Positions 1-9,297 of a DNA stretch of 35,837 nt are shown piece by piece. The notes beneath the pieces are model-generated. The model had not been told where the DNA came from and searched no databases. It worked only from the letters and a program-made list of their open reading frames with translations. Numbering within the stretch: the stretch's first letter is position 1; each line of letters opens with the position of its first letter. Made by a program: the position numbers and the translations under genes. Source of the DNA: Chara braunii. Its lineage: Eukaryota; Streptophyta; Charophyceae; Charales; Characeae. The stretch spans positions 5,779,188 through 5,815,024 of the forward strand of contig BFEA01000001.1 of NCBI GenBank assembly GCA_003427395.1. Direction: 5' to 3'.

Positions 1-55
<55 letters not shown>

Positions 56-60
56 AAGAG
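1..60. repeat. (AG)n microsatellite
   Basis: The window opens with an uninterrupted AG dinucleotide run that decays into AAAG units near position 52. It is cut by the window edge, so its true length is unknown. Confidence 0.97.
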
Positions 61-937
61 ACATGAAACAAAAATAAGGCGCCATCAGCGAGTGTTGCTG
101 TGCGCCACGGTGTGGCCGTGGCGGGGTCCACTTGCAGTAATAATAATAACAAGGATAAAAATAAAATCGAAACAAAGGAAAAGGAAAAGTCACAGCAACA
201 CTACAAGTTGAGGCCACCTATTCACCTCAGGCGAAAATATCGAATTGTCTCAAGGTACAGACTCGACACGCGACTTTCCTCTTCCCCGTTTCTCCTATTT
301 TCTTCTTCCCTTTTTATTTTATTATTGTACCTAGCCTAGATCACGACCTTCGGGCCCCGGTGTACGACCAAGTGGTCCTTGCCAGACCCGACGGTCACTT
401 CGGCTGCAGACCCACTGCAAGGCAGGAATCAAGCCTACACAGCACCACAGGTAAGCCCAGCAACCGTGTCAATTTTGCGCCGTCCTTTAGACCAGTACCT
501 GGCCTGCAGCGAAAGCATGTGGACGGCATCCTGTACACAGCAGAAATGAAGAGTGGGTGTCTGGGGTACCTACCTGGTCCCATTTTGCTTGACAGCGACA
601 GCAGCTTTGAGCACCTAACCCATAACCTGGCAGAGGGGCACTCGGCGCGCAGTAGAAAAGACTGTGCCCGTCCCTCTACCTTTGCATCCCTGGGCGAACC
701 CGGCGGCTACCACGGCCATAGGCCGGTTGCGCTCTGTTGTATAGCAGGGCGCCAAGCCTGCATGGACCAAAGGAAAGTCCAGTGGCGCACCCTTTTGCCG
801 AAGCAAACGCCAGCTCAGGCACCAGGCCTGTAGAGGTTCGAAACACGCCTAACAAGCAACAGAGGTAGGGACGGTCCCGGTATTGAGCAGGAATCTGGCA
901 CACAAAGGAGGGTCGGGACACCGCGCCCTCCGACAAT
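61..937. other. Unassigned sequence beyond the gypsy truncation point
   Basis: This stretch has open frames on both strands (for example 360-833 plus and 395-583 minus), but none resembles a known family and they overlap each other. It adjoins the point (938) where similarity to a gypsy reverse transcriptase stops abruptly. It may therefore be another repeat into which the element was broken, or the pre-insertion target. I see no RNase H, integrase or LTR-like end here. Confidence 0.5.
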
Positions 938-2146
938 GGGCCACTCCGCAATAGTAGTGATCTTCGCGTCGTGGAGACCCTGGTCAGACACGTAGTGTCC
1001 TAAGAAATTCACTTTGTGTTGGGCAAAGCGGCACTTGCTCAGCTTGGCGTAGAAGCCATGTCTGCGCAAGCGGTCAAGGATGTCGCGGAGGTGTCTGAGA
1101 TGCTCCTCAAGGGTACGACTGTAGATTAGGATATCGTCGAGGTAGACGAGAGCGTACTGCTCCAGGATGTCCCTGAAGATGCCGTCCATCGCCCTCTGGA
1201 AGGTAGCGGGTGCGTTGGTGAGGCCGAATGGCATCATCGTAAACTCATAGTGGTCGAAGCGTGATCGGAACGCTGTCTTCGGCTGGTCCGCTGCAATGAC
1301 GTGGATCTAATGGTAACCGCTACGAAGATCAATCTTCGTAAGGAAGCGGTTGCCTGCTAGGTAGTTGAACAACTCGTCGGAACGAGGCATGGGGTAACTG
1401 TTCTTAACCGTGTAGCGGTTGAGACCGCGATAGTCGATGCAGAGACGGAGAGTTCCATCCGCTTTGCGAGCAAAGAGGACAGGTGCACCCCACGGGAAGT
1501 TGCTGGGTTTAATGAAACCCTGTCTCAGGAGCTCCTCAAGTTGACGCTTGAGTTCGGTGGCCTCGGGGATCGAGAGTCTGTAGGGTGCCTGGTGGTGAAC
1601 ACGATAGTCAGGCACAAGCTGGTTGGAATGCTCGACGTCGCGCATCGGTGGGATGTCGGCGTACGAAAACAACAATGGGAAAACGTCGTGGTACTCTCGA
1701 ATGAGGTCACGAACTGCGGGCTCCAGGTCGGTCGTATAGCGTGCATGTTCCTCAGCGTCCGCTTCAGCGCGTGACGACGGGGTGGACCCGATAGACGGCG
1801 GAGGGAGGGAAGTAGAGATGAAAGTCATAGAGATAGAACAAGGATCTGACTCCAGAGAGATGAGCTCGGTGTCTGGACAGGGTGGATCATAATGCAAGAG
1901 ATTCTTGACGTTCACCGTAAAGAAGGTGACGTCGTCTTGTCGGATGAAGTGGGCGAACTGCCGAGGCGAGATGACGGTGATAGTAGGAGATGGTGTGGAC
2001 ACGGAAGGCTCCGGGGAGGAGGATCGGGGTGTGGTGTCACAGTGGTACCTATAAAAGGTACGCGATATGTCTGTCCACACTTCGTTTTGAGAATGAGAGT
2101 GTTGGTCGCTCAATCGGCCTCGGTGCTGCAGAACCGACGAGACCAC
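938..2146 (-). pseudogene. Ty3/gypsy reverse transcriptase, nonsense-mutated and 3'-truncated
   Basis: On the minus strand the first open segment (2146 to 1307) ends with the finger/palm elements of a gypsy RT: a [14 protein letters not shown]-like stretch, LCIDYRGLN, and motif [12 protein letters not shown] at 1310-1345. A TAG at 1307-1309 interrupts the frame directly after motif A. The same frame resumes with FTMMPFGLTNAP and the catalytic YLDD (1133-1144), then LGHYVSD. Similarity ends at about 938 after ITTIAEWP, where the connection to RNase H would normally begin. The part from 2146 to about 1800 is the poorly conserved protease-RT linker. Family assignment is firm; activity is excluded by the stop and the truncation. 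Confidence 0.92.
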
Positions 2147-2423
2147 GGAGTACGGATAATGAAATCGTACCCCGTCTCCATCACATCGAAATGTGCAGAG
2201 GAGCCGTGGCGACGAGACGTCGGGGGACGATCAGTCGGCTTGTGAGGAAGAAGGGGAGGTCGGTAATCGTCTGATCGAAGAATCGTTGGGTCTTGTCATC
2301 TCCTAGGGTGATGGAGATGGGAGTTGGAGACCCTGTCGTGGGTAAGCGGGCTTCTTTCACCACACCTGGGTGAATGAAGTCGCCCTGAGAATCAGAATCC
2401 CATAGCGCTGAGTACACCCTCAT
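2145..2423 (-). pseudogene. Degenerate retroviral-type aspartic protease segment of the gypsy element
   Basis: The minus frame from 2423 contains ALWDSDSQGDFIHP (about 2363-2408), matching the active-site region of retrotransposon pepsin-like proteases. The usual D-S/T-G triad reads D-S-D here, so the flap-side glycine is lost. About 180 bases further on, a different minus frame carries [17 protein letters not shown] (about 2145-2195), the second conserved protease block. The two blocks therefore lie in different frames, indicating a frameshift near 2200. The segment sits between the gag zinc knuckle and the RT, as expected in this element class. Confidence 0.7.
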
Positions 2424-4322
2424 GGAGGGCCCAGTCGTACCGGAATGATCGAGAGGGTGCGGTCAGGGTTAGAGAGAATGGTGAGAAGGTGACGAAGTGC
2501 AGCGACATGCAGGGTGAGTCGCTCCTGATGAGCTTGGTGCATGCTAAAGTCCAGAAGAGAGGACACAACATCCTCGCGAGTCGCAAGGTGCTCACAAAAA
2601 TGGGCTGAGCGAATTGCTCGACGAGTCGGTAGTCGCGGAGGGGTAGGAGGGGAGACGGTGGTCTGCGGAGGCGCAGACGGTACTGTGACAGAGGGCTGAG
2701 TACACTTTGTTGGGTCTTGCGATACCTCGACTCCAGTAGCAAGAGGGGCAAACCGCGATGGAGATGTCGGGAAGCCGACTACTAAGGAGGGCGCAGGTGT
2801 ACACTGCACCGTGGTTAGGAGGCGCCGCAGGGATGCGAGGCGCTGGGGGGGGGACTGAGCACGACGCTGGCGAGAGAGCTCAGCGTAGTGGTGGTCCAGG
2901 GCGGCGGTGTAAGGGCACCGCGAGGAGGTATGACCGTCCTGGCGGCAGCTCAAACACCCACGCCGCCCCAAAATGGCCGCGCGCTCCTCGGCGGAAAGCA
3001 CACCGCGAGGAGGGACAAAGCCCTGAGGGTGGTCCTGCTGAGGTACCTCAGGGGATGACGCGCCAGCGTGACCAGAGTGGTTGCATGCCGGGAGAGGGTG
3101 GAGAGGGCGAGCTGGAGGCGCTCGGCTATATGGAGGGTAAAGTCCTCCAGGTGGTAGTGGACGGCCTCACAGAGGTCGAGGTCGCCGCTATGGTCACCCT
3201 CAGGCGACAGGGGGGCAACAGCGTCCTGCTCCCCATACTCGAGCGCGCTGAAGCGGTGCGAGAAGTGGCGGCCCTGCTGCGCGGAACGGTGGGGGCGACC
3301 GTGGAAAGGGGAACGGCGCTGGGAAGTGTCGTGAGAGGAGGAGTCGACGTAACTAGTGCGCTGAGGCTGGGAGGAGGAAGGGTGTTGAAGACGGGCCTGC
3401 ATCCGCTGATGGGCCCTAACGACCTCGTAAGCCTGCGAGGCCGATGTGAACTCGTACCTCCATAGCTCGGAGCGATACTCAAGGGGAAGGCTGGCCAAGA
3501 AACGATCAATAAGGGTGTAGAAATTCTCCCAGGCGTCGAAAGGACCACCACGCAGGTGCGTGGAGAGGTGAGTCACCCACGTGTCGGGTGGAACGCCCAC
3601 AAGCTGGAGCTTGCGGGTGGCAGACTGCAGCCACCGAGACACACGTATCCCTGTACCATCATACAAAACAATGTTCGTCAAGCGGATGAGTGGTGCGCCT
3701 CCGTTTGGGCGATGAGGAGATCGAGGAGCAGAGGCATGCGCTACGACTGAGTAAGTCGACGCAAATCCTAGAGAAAGGGGCGCAACTGACTGTACGCCCG
3801 GACCGCATGGGGGAGTGGCGGGGGCAACAACGACAGGCTGAGAGGGAGCTGCAGTAGAAGAGGTCCCAACAACCGAGGCAATAGGAAGAAGGTAGGATAG
3901 GGGTGGAGGGGGTGCAGGGCGAGGGAAGCGAGCCTGCATGGAAGGAAGAGTAAAGGAAGAAGGGGGTGCGCCCTAAGGTGTGGCCACCTGTGAGGGTAGG
4001 GGGGATGAAGGCGTTAGAGGGCGAGGCCGTTCCGGGTTTGGGCAAGCTCATCCTCGAGATGTCGAACGTAGATTGAGCGAGGAGTAGTAGGAGTGGGGGA
4101 GGCAGACGCACGAGCGGCGCGGGGCATCCCATAAGGGGGAGAGCCAAATGGCAAGGCGGTCGTGCGAAGAGGAGGGAGAAGCGGGGCACCCGGAAAAGCT
4201 GAGACCACGGCAGCGGGCTGTGGTCCCGTGGCCGTAGTGGCCGGAATCTGGGCAGGTGCGCCCGTAGAGTGAGGGAGGGCCTGGCCCTTGGCGGTCGTCG
4301 CGCCTGGAGCGTGGACTGTCAC
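2420..4322 (-). pseudogene. gag-like region of the gypsy element with CCHC zinc knuckle
   Basis: Three overlapping minus-strand frames (4322-4014, 3939-2950, 3001-2420) together resemble a plant gypsy gag. It starts with a proline/alanine-rich N-terminus, followed by a helical capsid-like core with FDAWENFYTLIDRFL and SLPLEYRSELWRYEF (about 3420-3640). It ends with a CCHC knuckle CLSCRQDGHTSSRC (2915-2956, spacing C-x2-C-x4-H-x4-C), the nucleic-acid-binding mark of nucleocapsids. The frame change between core and knuckle and the lack of one continuous ORF show it is broken. Long plus-strand ORFs over this interval are GC-rich shadows. Confidence 0.78.
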
Positions 4323-4804
4323 CAGGATGATCGGGTCGGGGGCAGCGGAGGAGGAAGCTCCGTCATGGCCACCATGTCGGAGGATGGGGGGCCCGGACTG
4401 GGAGCCAGGGGAAGAGAGAGAGTGGGGAGAGGAAGGACGACCAACGTCCTAAAGTTGCCGCAGGTCAGCGGTAAGAGTCACCACATGCGCCTCTAAGGGC
4501 GCAAGGATGGGGGTGAGGAGGGTGTGCAGATCCCCCTGGGGCTGATGGCCCTGGTGCGTCGGCATGGGTATGGAGCCCGGTGTTGAGGTCGTCGCTGCGT
4601 CAGCGGCTTGTGACACGCCGTGGGCCATGGGGAGGTGACAGGTCAGACTGGAGGGAGCCAGAGGAGGTCCGCGTGAGCGGAGGGCGTAGGGGGGGGTCCG
4701 CGGTAGAAAGCGACGAGAGGCGTTGGTGAGTCGAGCGCGGGCGCCTGCAAAGGGGGAAGGGTGGCTCGGGTCCAGGGTGCCCCAAAGGAAAGGGGAAGTA
4801 GGGG

Positions 4805-4885
4805 GGTTAGGAAAACCCTAAACCCTAGAAAAACCCTAAGAAAACCCTAAACCCTAGAAAAACCCTAAGAAAACCCTAACCGGAG
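4805..4885. repeat. 29-bp tandem array built from CCCTAAA-type motifs
   Basis: Two exact 29-bp units (4811-4839 and 4840-4868) and a third partial unit (4869-4880) each contain AACCCTAAACCCTAG and AAAACCCTAA. The plant telomere unit is CCCTAAA. The array lies in the leader of the gypsy element, upstream of gag on the minus strand. It could be a captured telomeric seed that later expanded by slippage, or a chance slippage product. Confidence 0.85.
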
Positions 4886-5120
4886 TTTGAGTGGTTAGGG
4901 TAGGGTACCGGTGACCTAATCAAGAAAATAAATAGCACGCATGGGAGGGAGGCGGAAGGAAAAAATAAATAAACAGTGAAATTTCGAGGGAAAAATAAAA
5001 ATAAATAAATAATAAAAATAATTAAAGAAATAAGGGAACAAAATGTGAAGAGAGAAATAATATTTTTGTTTTTGGAATTTTCGGCAGCCCCATGGGGTCA
5101 AGATTGTGCCAAGAGTCACC

Positions 5121-6008
5121 AGAAAGCGCGGATGTAAAACTTTTGCTCCATGACGAGGGGAGGCCGCGCGAAAAGTGCGTTAACGTAGCGGCGATAGCGG
5201 CAGTGGCGGCGCCCGGTCGTCAGAGGCGGCTGCGTAGGTTGTGATGTCGAGATGTGGTGACACTGATCTTTCACGTGGCGCCTACCCAGCCAGGCACCAT
5301 AGTTGTGTGAGAGCTATGGCGACAATGCCCTGGCGGAACCTTGCCCTTGAGTGGGGAGGGAGTGTTTTGCACTCATCGCCTTGGCATCTTGGCAGTCCCA
5401 TACTCTACACTTGAAGTCTATACCAACCTTTATACCTAATAACATCCAGATACCAGAGGAGCCGTCCTCCCCTTAAGCCTTTTGCTCGTAAGGGGGGGCT
5501 CCTTTTCAATATCCAAAGGTCGGGCGTTGGATACGCAGGACATATTACTTCGATCGCCTCGGTCGTTAAGAAAGCACGGATGGCGGGGCGGTGCATTTGG
5601 ATGCAGTGGGAGAGCGTACGGTTGCGGTGGCAGCGCTTCGGCTTGTCCGAGGGTTATAGCAAGGCTCGGTCGTTCTATCTACGGTGCAGAGCAGTCTGAG
5701 TCTTTTTATATACTTCATGTTTGGTGTTATTCTCTTAAATTGGTCGTCATGGTTGTTTTAGTATCCGTTCCTGGGTTATGGTGTAGGTTGAAGACCCATG
5801 ATTGATTGATTTATCTGTTGGAACACTTGCACAGCGTTTTCCTTCGTGTGTTGGTTGCTTTAATTTGTGGCTTTGTCTTGGGACCACTTCTGTTGATGGC
5901 GATGTAGTGTTTCAAGTATAGGAAACAGTGATGTAGGGCCACTTACACCTTAAAGAGTTCGTCACTCGTAAGTGGCCGGGGTATCCTTGTATTGGTTTAG
6001 GGAATTCC
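5121..6008. other. No recognisable gene; possible LTR remnant side of the gypsy element
   Basis: This stretch lies upstream of the gypsy leader on its minus strand, where a 5' LTR would be expected. No matching copy is present elsewhere in the window, so an LTR cannot be shown. A plus-strand open frame (5482-5805) has no family resemblance. A small inverted repeat (arms 5937-5946 and 5968-5977, ten base pairs) is the only structure I see. Confidence 0.4.
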
Positions 6009-6149
6009 TCACAGGGTTGGAGGGTATGAGAGACCCGGTGAAGAGCAAACTAGCGTTGTATCCATTGGGTGCGTGGTGGGAAACCCGTCTAGGCAACAAA
6101 GACTCTTTACAGCGTTTTTGATAGTGAGGTTGAGGAGGTAATCCTAATG
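6009..6149. repeat. 140-bp direct repeat, copy 1
   Basis: This segment is repeated with scattered substitutions at 6409-6550, an offset of 400 bases. Shared blocks include GAAGAGCAAACTAG, GTGCGTGGTGGGAAACCCG and CTAGGCAACAAAG. A further shared TTTTGGAATTTGGA about 80 bases downstream of each copy suggests that the duplicated unit is longer and partly decayed. Confidence 0.88.
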
Positions 6150-6408
6150 TTTATCCCTGTCCCAATTCTGTTTTGAAAGATTGCCTGTCTAGTTTCTATC
6201 TTGTAGATCTTATGTGTGTTACTCTGTTATTTTTGGAATTTGGACGGTTGTAATGACTTGAAGCCTTATGGGTGGCGGCGCCAACAATGGGAGTGGGAGT
6301 CTCACTAGTGGCGGTGGGAACGTTTCCCGAAGGCGATGAGTTAAACACTTCTTAGATTCTCGGTATTCTGAAGTGCTGGGATATGATTGCAGTAGTCTTG
6401 GATGGTTC

Positions 6409-6550
6409 TCACAGGGTAGGGATGATACGAGAGACCCGGGGAAGAGCAAACTAGAGTTGTAACCATTGGGTGCGTGGTGGGAAACCCGCCTAGGCAACAA
6501 AGGTTCTTTACAGCGTTTTGGATAGTAAGGTTGAGCGGGCAACCCCAATG
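6409..6550. repeat. 140-bp direct repeat, copy 2
   Basis: This is the partner of 6009-6149. The best-preserved core is GTGCGTGGTGGGAAACCCG. No coding capacity or known small-RNA signature was recognised, and the origin of the unit is unknown. Confidence 0.88.
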
Positions 6551-7120
6551 ACTATTTCCTCTTCCCAGCTTTTAGCTATCGAGATTTCTTTTTGTAGTCC
6601 GATATATTTTGGAATTTGGATTGGTGGTTTTTAATCGTTTGCCTCCTCGGATGACATATTTCATAAAGATAATTTTATTACGTTCAGTTTAAAAATTGTA
6701 TGTGTGTAGTTTTAAACTTAGGGTTAATTTTGTATGCCTTTTGAATATTACTTAGGGTGAAAACTGTAAAATTCTCGTGAATTGCCTTGCGCATTATCGA
6801 GATCTGCAGATTATAAGTTGTAGTTTTTTGCCATTAGTGTTTTGGTCTTAGAAACATGCCGGCCTTGTACTTCTCATGCGCTGCAAGGATATCATACTAT
6901 AGGCTGAAGGAATAGACTAAGTGAGTTTTGTTATGATTAGTTCAGCCACCTTTTCCTGTGTTTCAAGGCTATTTTGAGGAGTTCGTCTTCCTACTGAGGC
7001 AGTGTGGTCGTGGGACGCTGGACCCGGTTTCCAGCAAGTTTCCTTGTCAACACCGGGTAGAATTGTGAGGTCCTCGGCCTCGACCACTTTTGTTTTTGAA
7101 ATATAAAGTGACAACTTGTC
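6551..7120. other. AT-rich spacer, no gene seen
   Basis: No open frame with family resemblance was found. The last 150 bases before the A tract at 7121 are more GC-rich and could be the 3' part of a retroposed sequence ending in that tract, but I found no flanking target duplication to support this. Confidence 0.4.

Positions 7121-7148
<28 letters not shown>
7121..7148 (+). repeat. Poly(A) tract of 28 bases
   Basis: An uninterrupted A run follows GTGACAACTTGTC. It could be a retroposon tail on the plus strand or simple slippage. The downstream flank TTGTGCCAAAG resembles part of the hairpin motif described at 5078-5112. Confidence 0.9.
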
Positions 7149-7151
<3 letters not shown>

Positions 7152-7294
7152 TGCCAAAGGAAAGGAGAGACCAAGATAAGCACACTAGGTTTCAAAATGC
7201 CGCAAATCAAAATTTTTAGAAAATAAATAAAGAAATAAAGAAATAAATAAGTAAATGAGGAGGTGAAGAAAAATTATGTGTTGGATTTTTCAAA

Positions 7295-7418
7295 AATTTC
7301 GACAGCATTTCGTTAACCTCATGGGGTTAAACTGTGCTGTCAAGAAGAAGGGCCAAGTAAAATGAGAAAATTTCGGCAGCACTTCGTTACCCCCACAGGG
7401 TCAAAATGTGTGCCGAAA
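7295..7418. repeat. Two copies of a short hairpin-forming dispersed motif (third copy at 5078-5112)
   Basis: Copies at 7295-7345 and 7371-7418 share the order TTTCGRCAGCA, TTCGTTA.CC, GGGGT/AGGGT and TGTGCYGNC. Their ends are complementary: GACAGCA (7301-7307) with TGCTGTC (7335-7341) in one copy, and TTTCGGCA with TGCCGAAA in the other. A G:C pair in one copy is replaced by A:T in the other, so pairing is kept although bases changed. A shorter relative lies at 5078-5112 in the gypsy leader. Confidence 0.8.
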
Positions 7419-7569
7419 GCAAGAATGACTGACTCCTAATCAGATTTTAAGGGTGCCGCAAAAAAAATCGAATTTTCAGAATAAATAAAAAGAAAAATGA
7501 AATAAACCAGAAAATGAGAAAAGAAGGTGGGGAATAAGATAATTCGAGTTTTTAAAAAAAAAAGGAAAT

Positions 7570-8010
7570 ATAAATCAAAAGAAAGATAAAAACTTATTAG
7601 AAAGAAGAAAAACATAAAATTTCAAAATTGGGGGGAAGGGGAATGAAAAAGTGAAGGAGAAAGGAGAAAAATAGGTGAGAGAAAAAAAAAGAGTGAAGGG
7701 GGAGATGGGGGAAGTGATGGGGTTGTAGTTGTGGGAGAGGAGGGTGACAGAAAGGGAGAGAAAGGGATGGGAAAGGTTGGGAGGGATCAAGAAACAAAGA
7801 GAAAAGAAGAGAAAGAAAAGAAAATAAATGAATAAAATAGAGAAATAATGGGTGGTGGGAGAAAAGGTGAGGTGGGGAGAGGGGTATGAGTAGTGAGAGG
7901 GATTAGAAGGAAGTGAGTGAGGTAGAAGAGGAAGAAGTAGAGAGGGTGAGTAAGAGGAGAGAGAAAAGTTAGAGAAAGTGAATTAGTAGGGAGAGGGGAG
8001 AGAGAGATGA
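7570..8010 (+). repeat. Polypurine (G/A) tract of about 440 bases
   Basis: The plus strand is overwhelmingly A and G (GGGGAAGGGG, GAGAAAAAAAAAGAG and similar blocks), with only isolated pyrimidines. The minus-strand ORFs over it are low-complexity Ser/Phe/Leu/Pro shadows. Such strand asymmetry can form triplex structures. No gene is seen. Confidence 0.85.
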
Positions 8011-8089
8011 TACCTGGTCCTTGGTGTCTCCAAGGGCACAAGGTATACCAAGATCAGGAGGGTCTTGACCTTCACTGCAGCAAGCCAAT

Positions 8090-8350
8090 CCAATGCCTGA
8101 AACTTCATGCCGCCATCCGTGTCGTATGCTACTAGTTTTCAAAACACCGCTGATCGCTCAAGACAGTCACCCATGTTGTTGGTGATGAACCAGGTCACCA
8201 GAGGGCGACTCCTTCCGGATTTAGAAGGAGTTTCACTCCGAGGGGATGGCAGCCCTCAATTGGGCCACCGTTTCCTGAGTTTGTTCGGCCTTCTCAATAT
8301 GCATCTCAAAAAGTCACCTTCGATCCATTATCCAATTATTCCATCCTAGA
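8090..8350 (-). mobile_element. Fragment of the L1-type LINE seen at 16-25 kb
   Basis: This stretch is nearly the same as segments at about 17220-17490, 18775-19050 and 20320-20590 of the large LINE, which encode its region just after the RT. Shared runs include CTACTAGTTTTCAAAACACCG and TTAGAAGGAGTTTC-type blocks. It begins after a short CCTTGG-rich motif at 8010-8060 and ends against fragments of a different LINE at about 8350. It is an isolated piece with no function of its own. Confidence 0.9.
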
Positions 8351-9297
8351 GATCCGCCAAGGGCTGAAGCCTTGAAATGGATCGTACATCATACTGACAA
8401 GCTCTTCGTCCAAGTAGAATGTTATTGAATCTCTCTTAGTAAGTGATGATACACCAAGGTTGTTCAAGCAACTGATTTCGGGAGCCTCAAGATTTGAGAC
8501 AAAATCAGACCCGAGAGTTGTTTTTATTTTTTTTGCCCTTGTTGTCAAGAGTCATACATATATTGCGGCATTCGAGAGGACATGAGTGGGAAGATACAAC
8601 AATGAAAAGTTTTCCCTCCATTCGAGGTTGTATCAACTTCCAAAACATTACCTTGCGAATAGCGAATTCTGCATCTATTTCTTAAGTGCAAAGAAAGTGG
8701 ACGATTGTTGTCCAAATATCCCGGAGAGTGAAACAAAAAAGAAGGAAAGAGGGAGGAACAACCGTCATGACATACCACATATTGGATACAATGGAATTAT
8801 TCATGATTAAGGCTCTACCAAAAATGTCAACGATGGCCCCTAACTTTCAACCATACATACGTGACGTAGTGGTGCACAAGTTATCTTCCATTTGTAGATT
8901 TGCACCCCCTTCCTACGACATTGTATGACCAAGATTTTGAAAAAACCCTCCTTTGAAAAACTACAATTATCTCAATCCTAAGTATTTTGCATCAGTCGTA
9001 ATACTACCGTGACACCACTGACTTTTTCCTATTTATCCGAGCGTCTAAGAAGTATGGGAAAATGTCCAAGTATCAATGGAGCTCGACCGATTGCTTTTGA
9101 TATACATGGACATAAGCAGTACAATCATTTGTAAATGTCGGTGAACGAAACTCTTCTAAGTCAAAGAGAAAACCTCTCAATCCTTCTGAAACGCGGAACA
9201 TGCCATGAAAATGTTTTATGTAAAGAACATATACGGCGATGGATAATGGAGAACCTTGACGTAGTGTTCGTAAAATCTTAAAGCAATATAACTTCAT
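8340..9297 (-). pseudogene. Second LINE family: decayed RT and post-RT fragment
   Basis: The minus frame from 9297 carries LRTLRQGSPLSIAVYVLY, RT motif B of non-LTR elements, then GLRGFLF and FTNDCTAYVHVYQKQ, where the usual motif C A-D-D reads T-N-D. Further down (about 8550-8970), broken frames continue with stretches such as YGWKLGAIVDIFGRALIMN and SNMWYVMTVVPPSFL, typical of the RT-thumb/connector of LINE ORF2. Stops and frameshifts are frequent. The sequence differs clearly from the LINE at 16-25 kb, so it is a second family. It is AT-richer than the other elements, consistent with age. Confidence 0.75.

Larger units (their letters stand above)
938..5120 (-). mobile_element. Truncated, decayed Ty3/gypsy LTR retrotransposon
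   Basis: Read on the minus strand, the order is leader (4805-5120), gag (about 2420-4322), protease (about 2145-2423) and reverse transcriptase (938-2146). That gag-PR-RT order and the RT motifs are those of Metaviridae-type (Ty3/gypsy) elements. The copy is dead. Gag and protease are spread over several frames, the RT carries a stop codon, and the RT ends abruptly at 938 with no RNase H, integrase or 3' LTR. I could not recognise a 5' LTR or primer-binding site with confidence on the 5120-5450 side. Base composition is clearly GC-richer than the AT-rich block at 8.3-13.8 kb. Confidence 0.85.

Noticed and set aside
2758-3465. Plus-strand ORF of 235 codons over the gag region
   Set aside because: Low-complexity Gly/Arg/Glu shadow of the minus-strand gag; the zinc knuckle and capsid-like blocks are on the minus strand.
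5121-5450. Possible 5' LTR of the gypsy element
   Set aside because: No second copy in the window and no clear TG...CA ends or primer site, so it cannot be supported.
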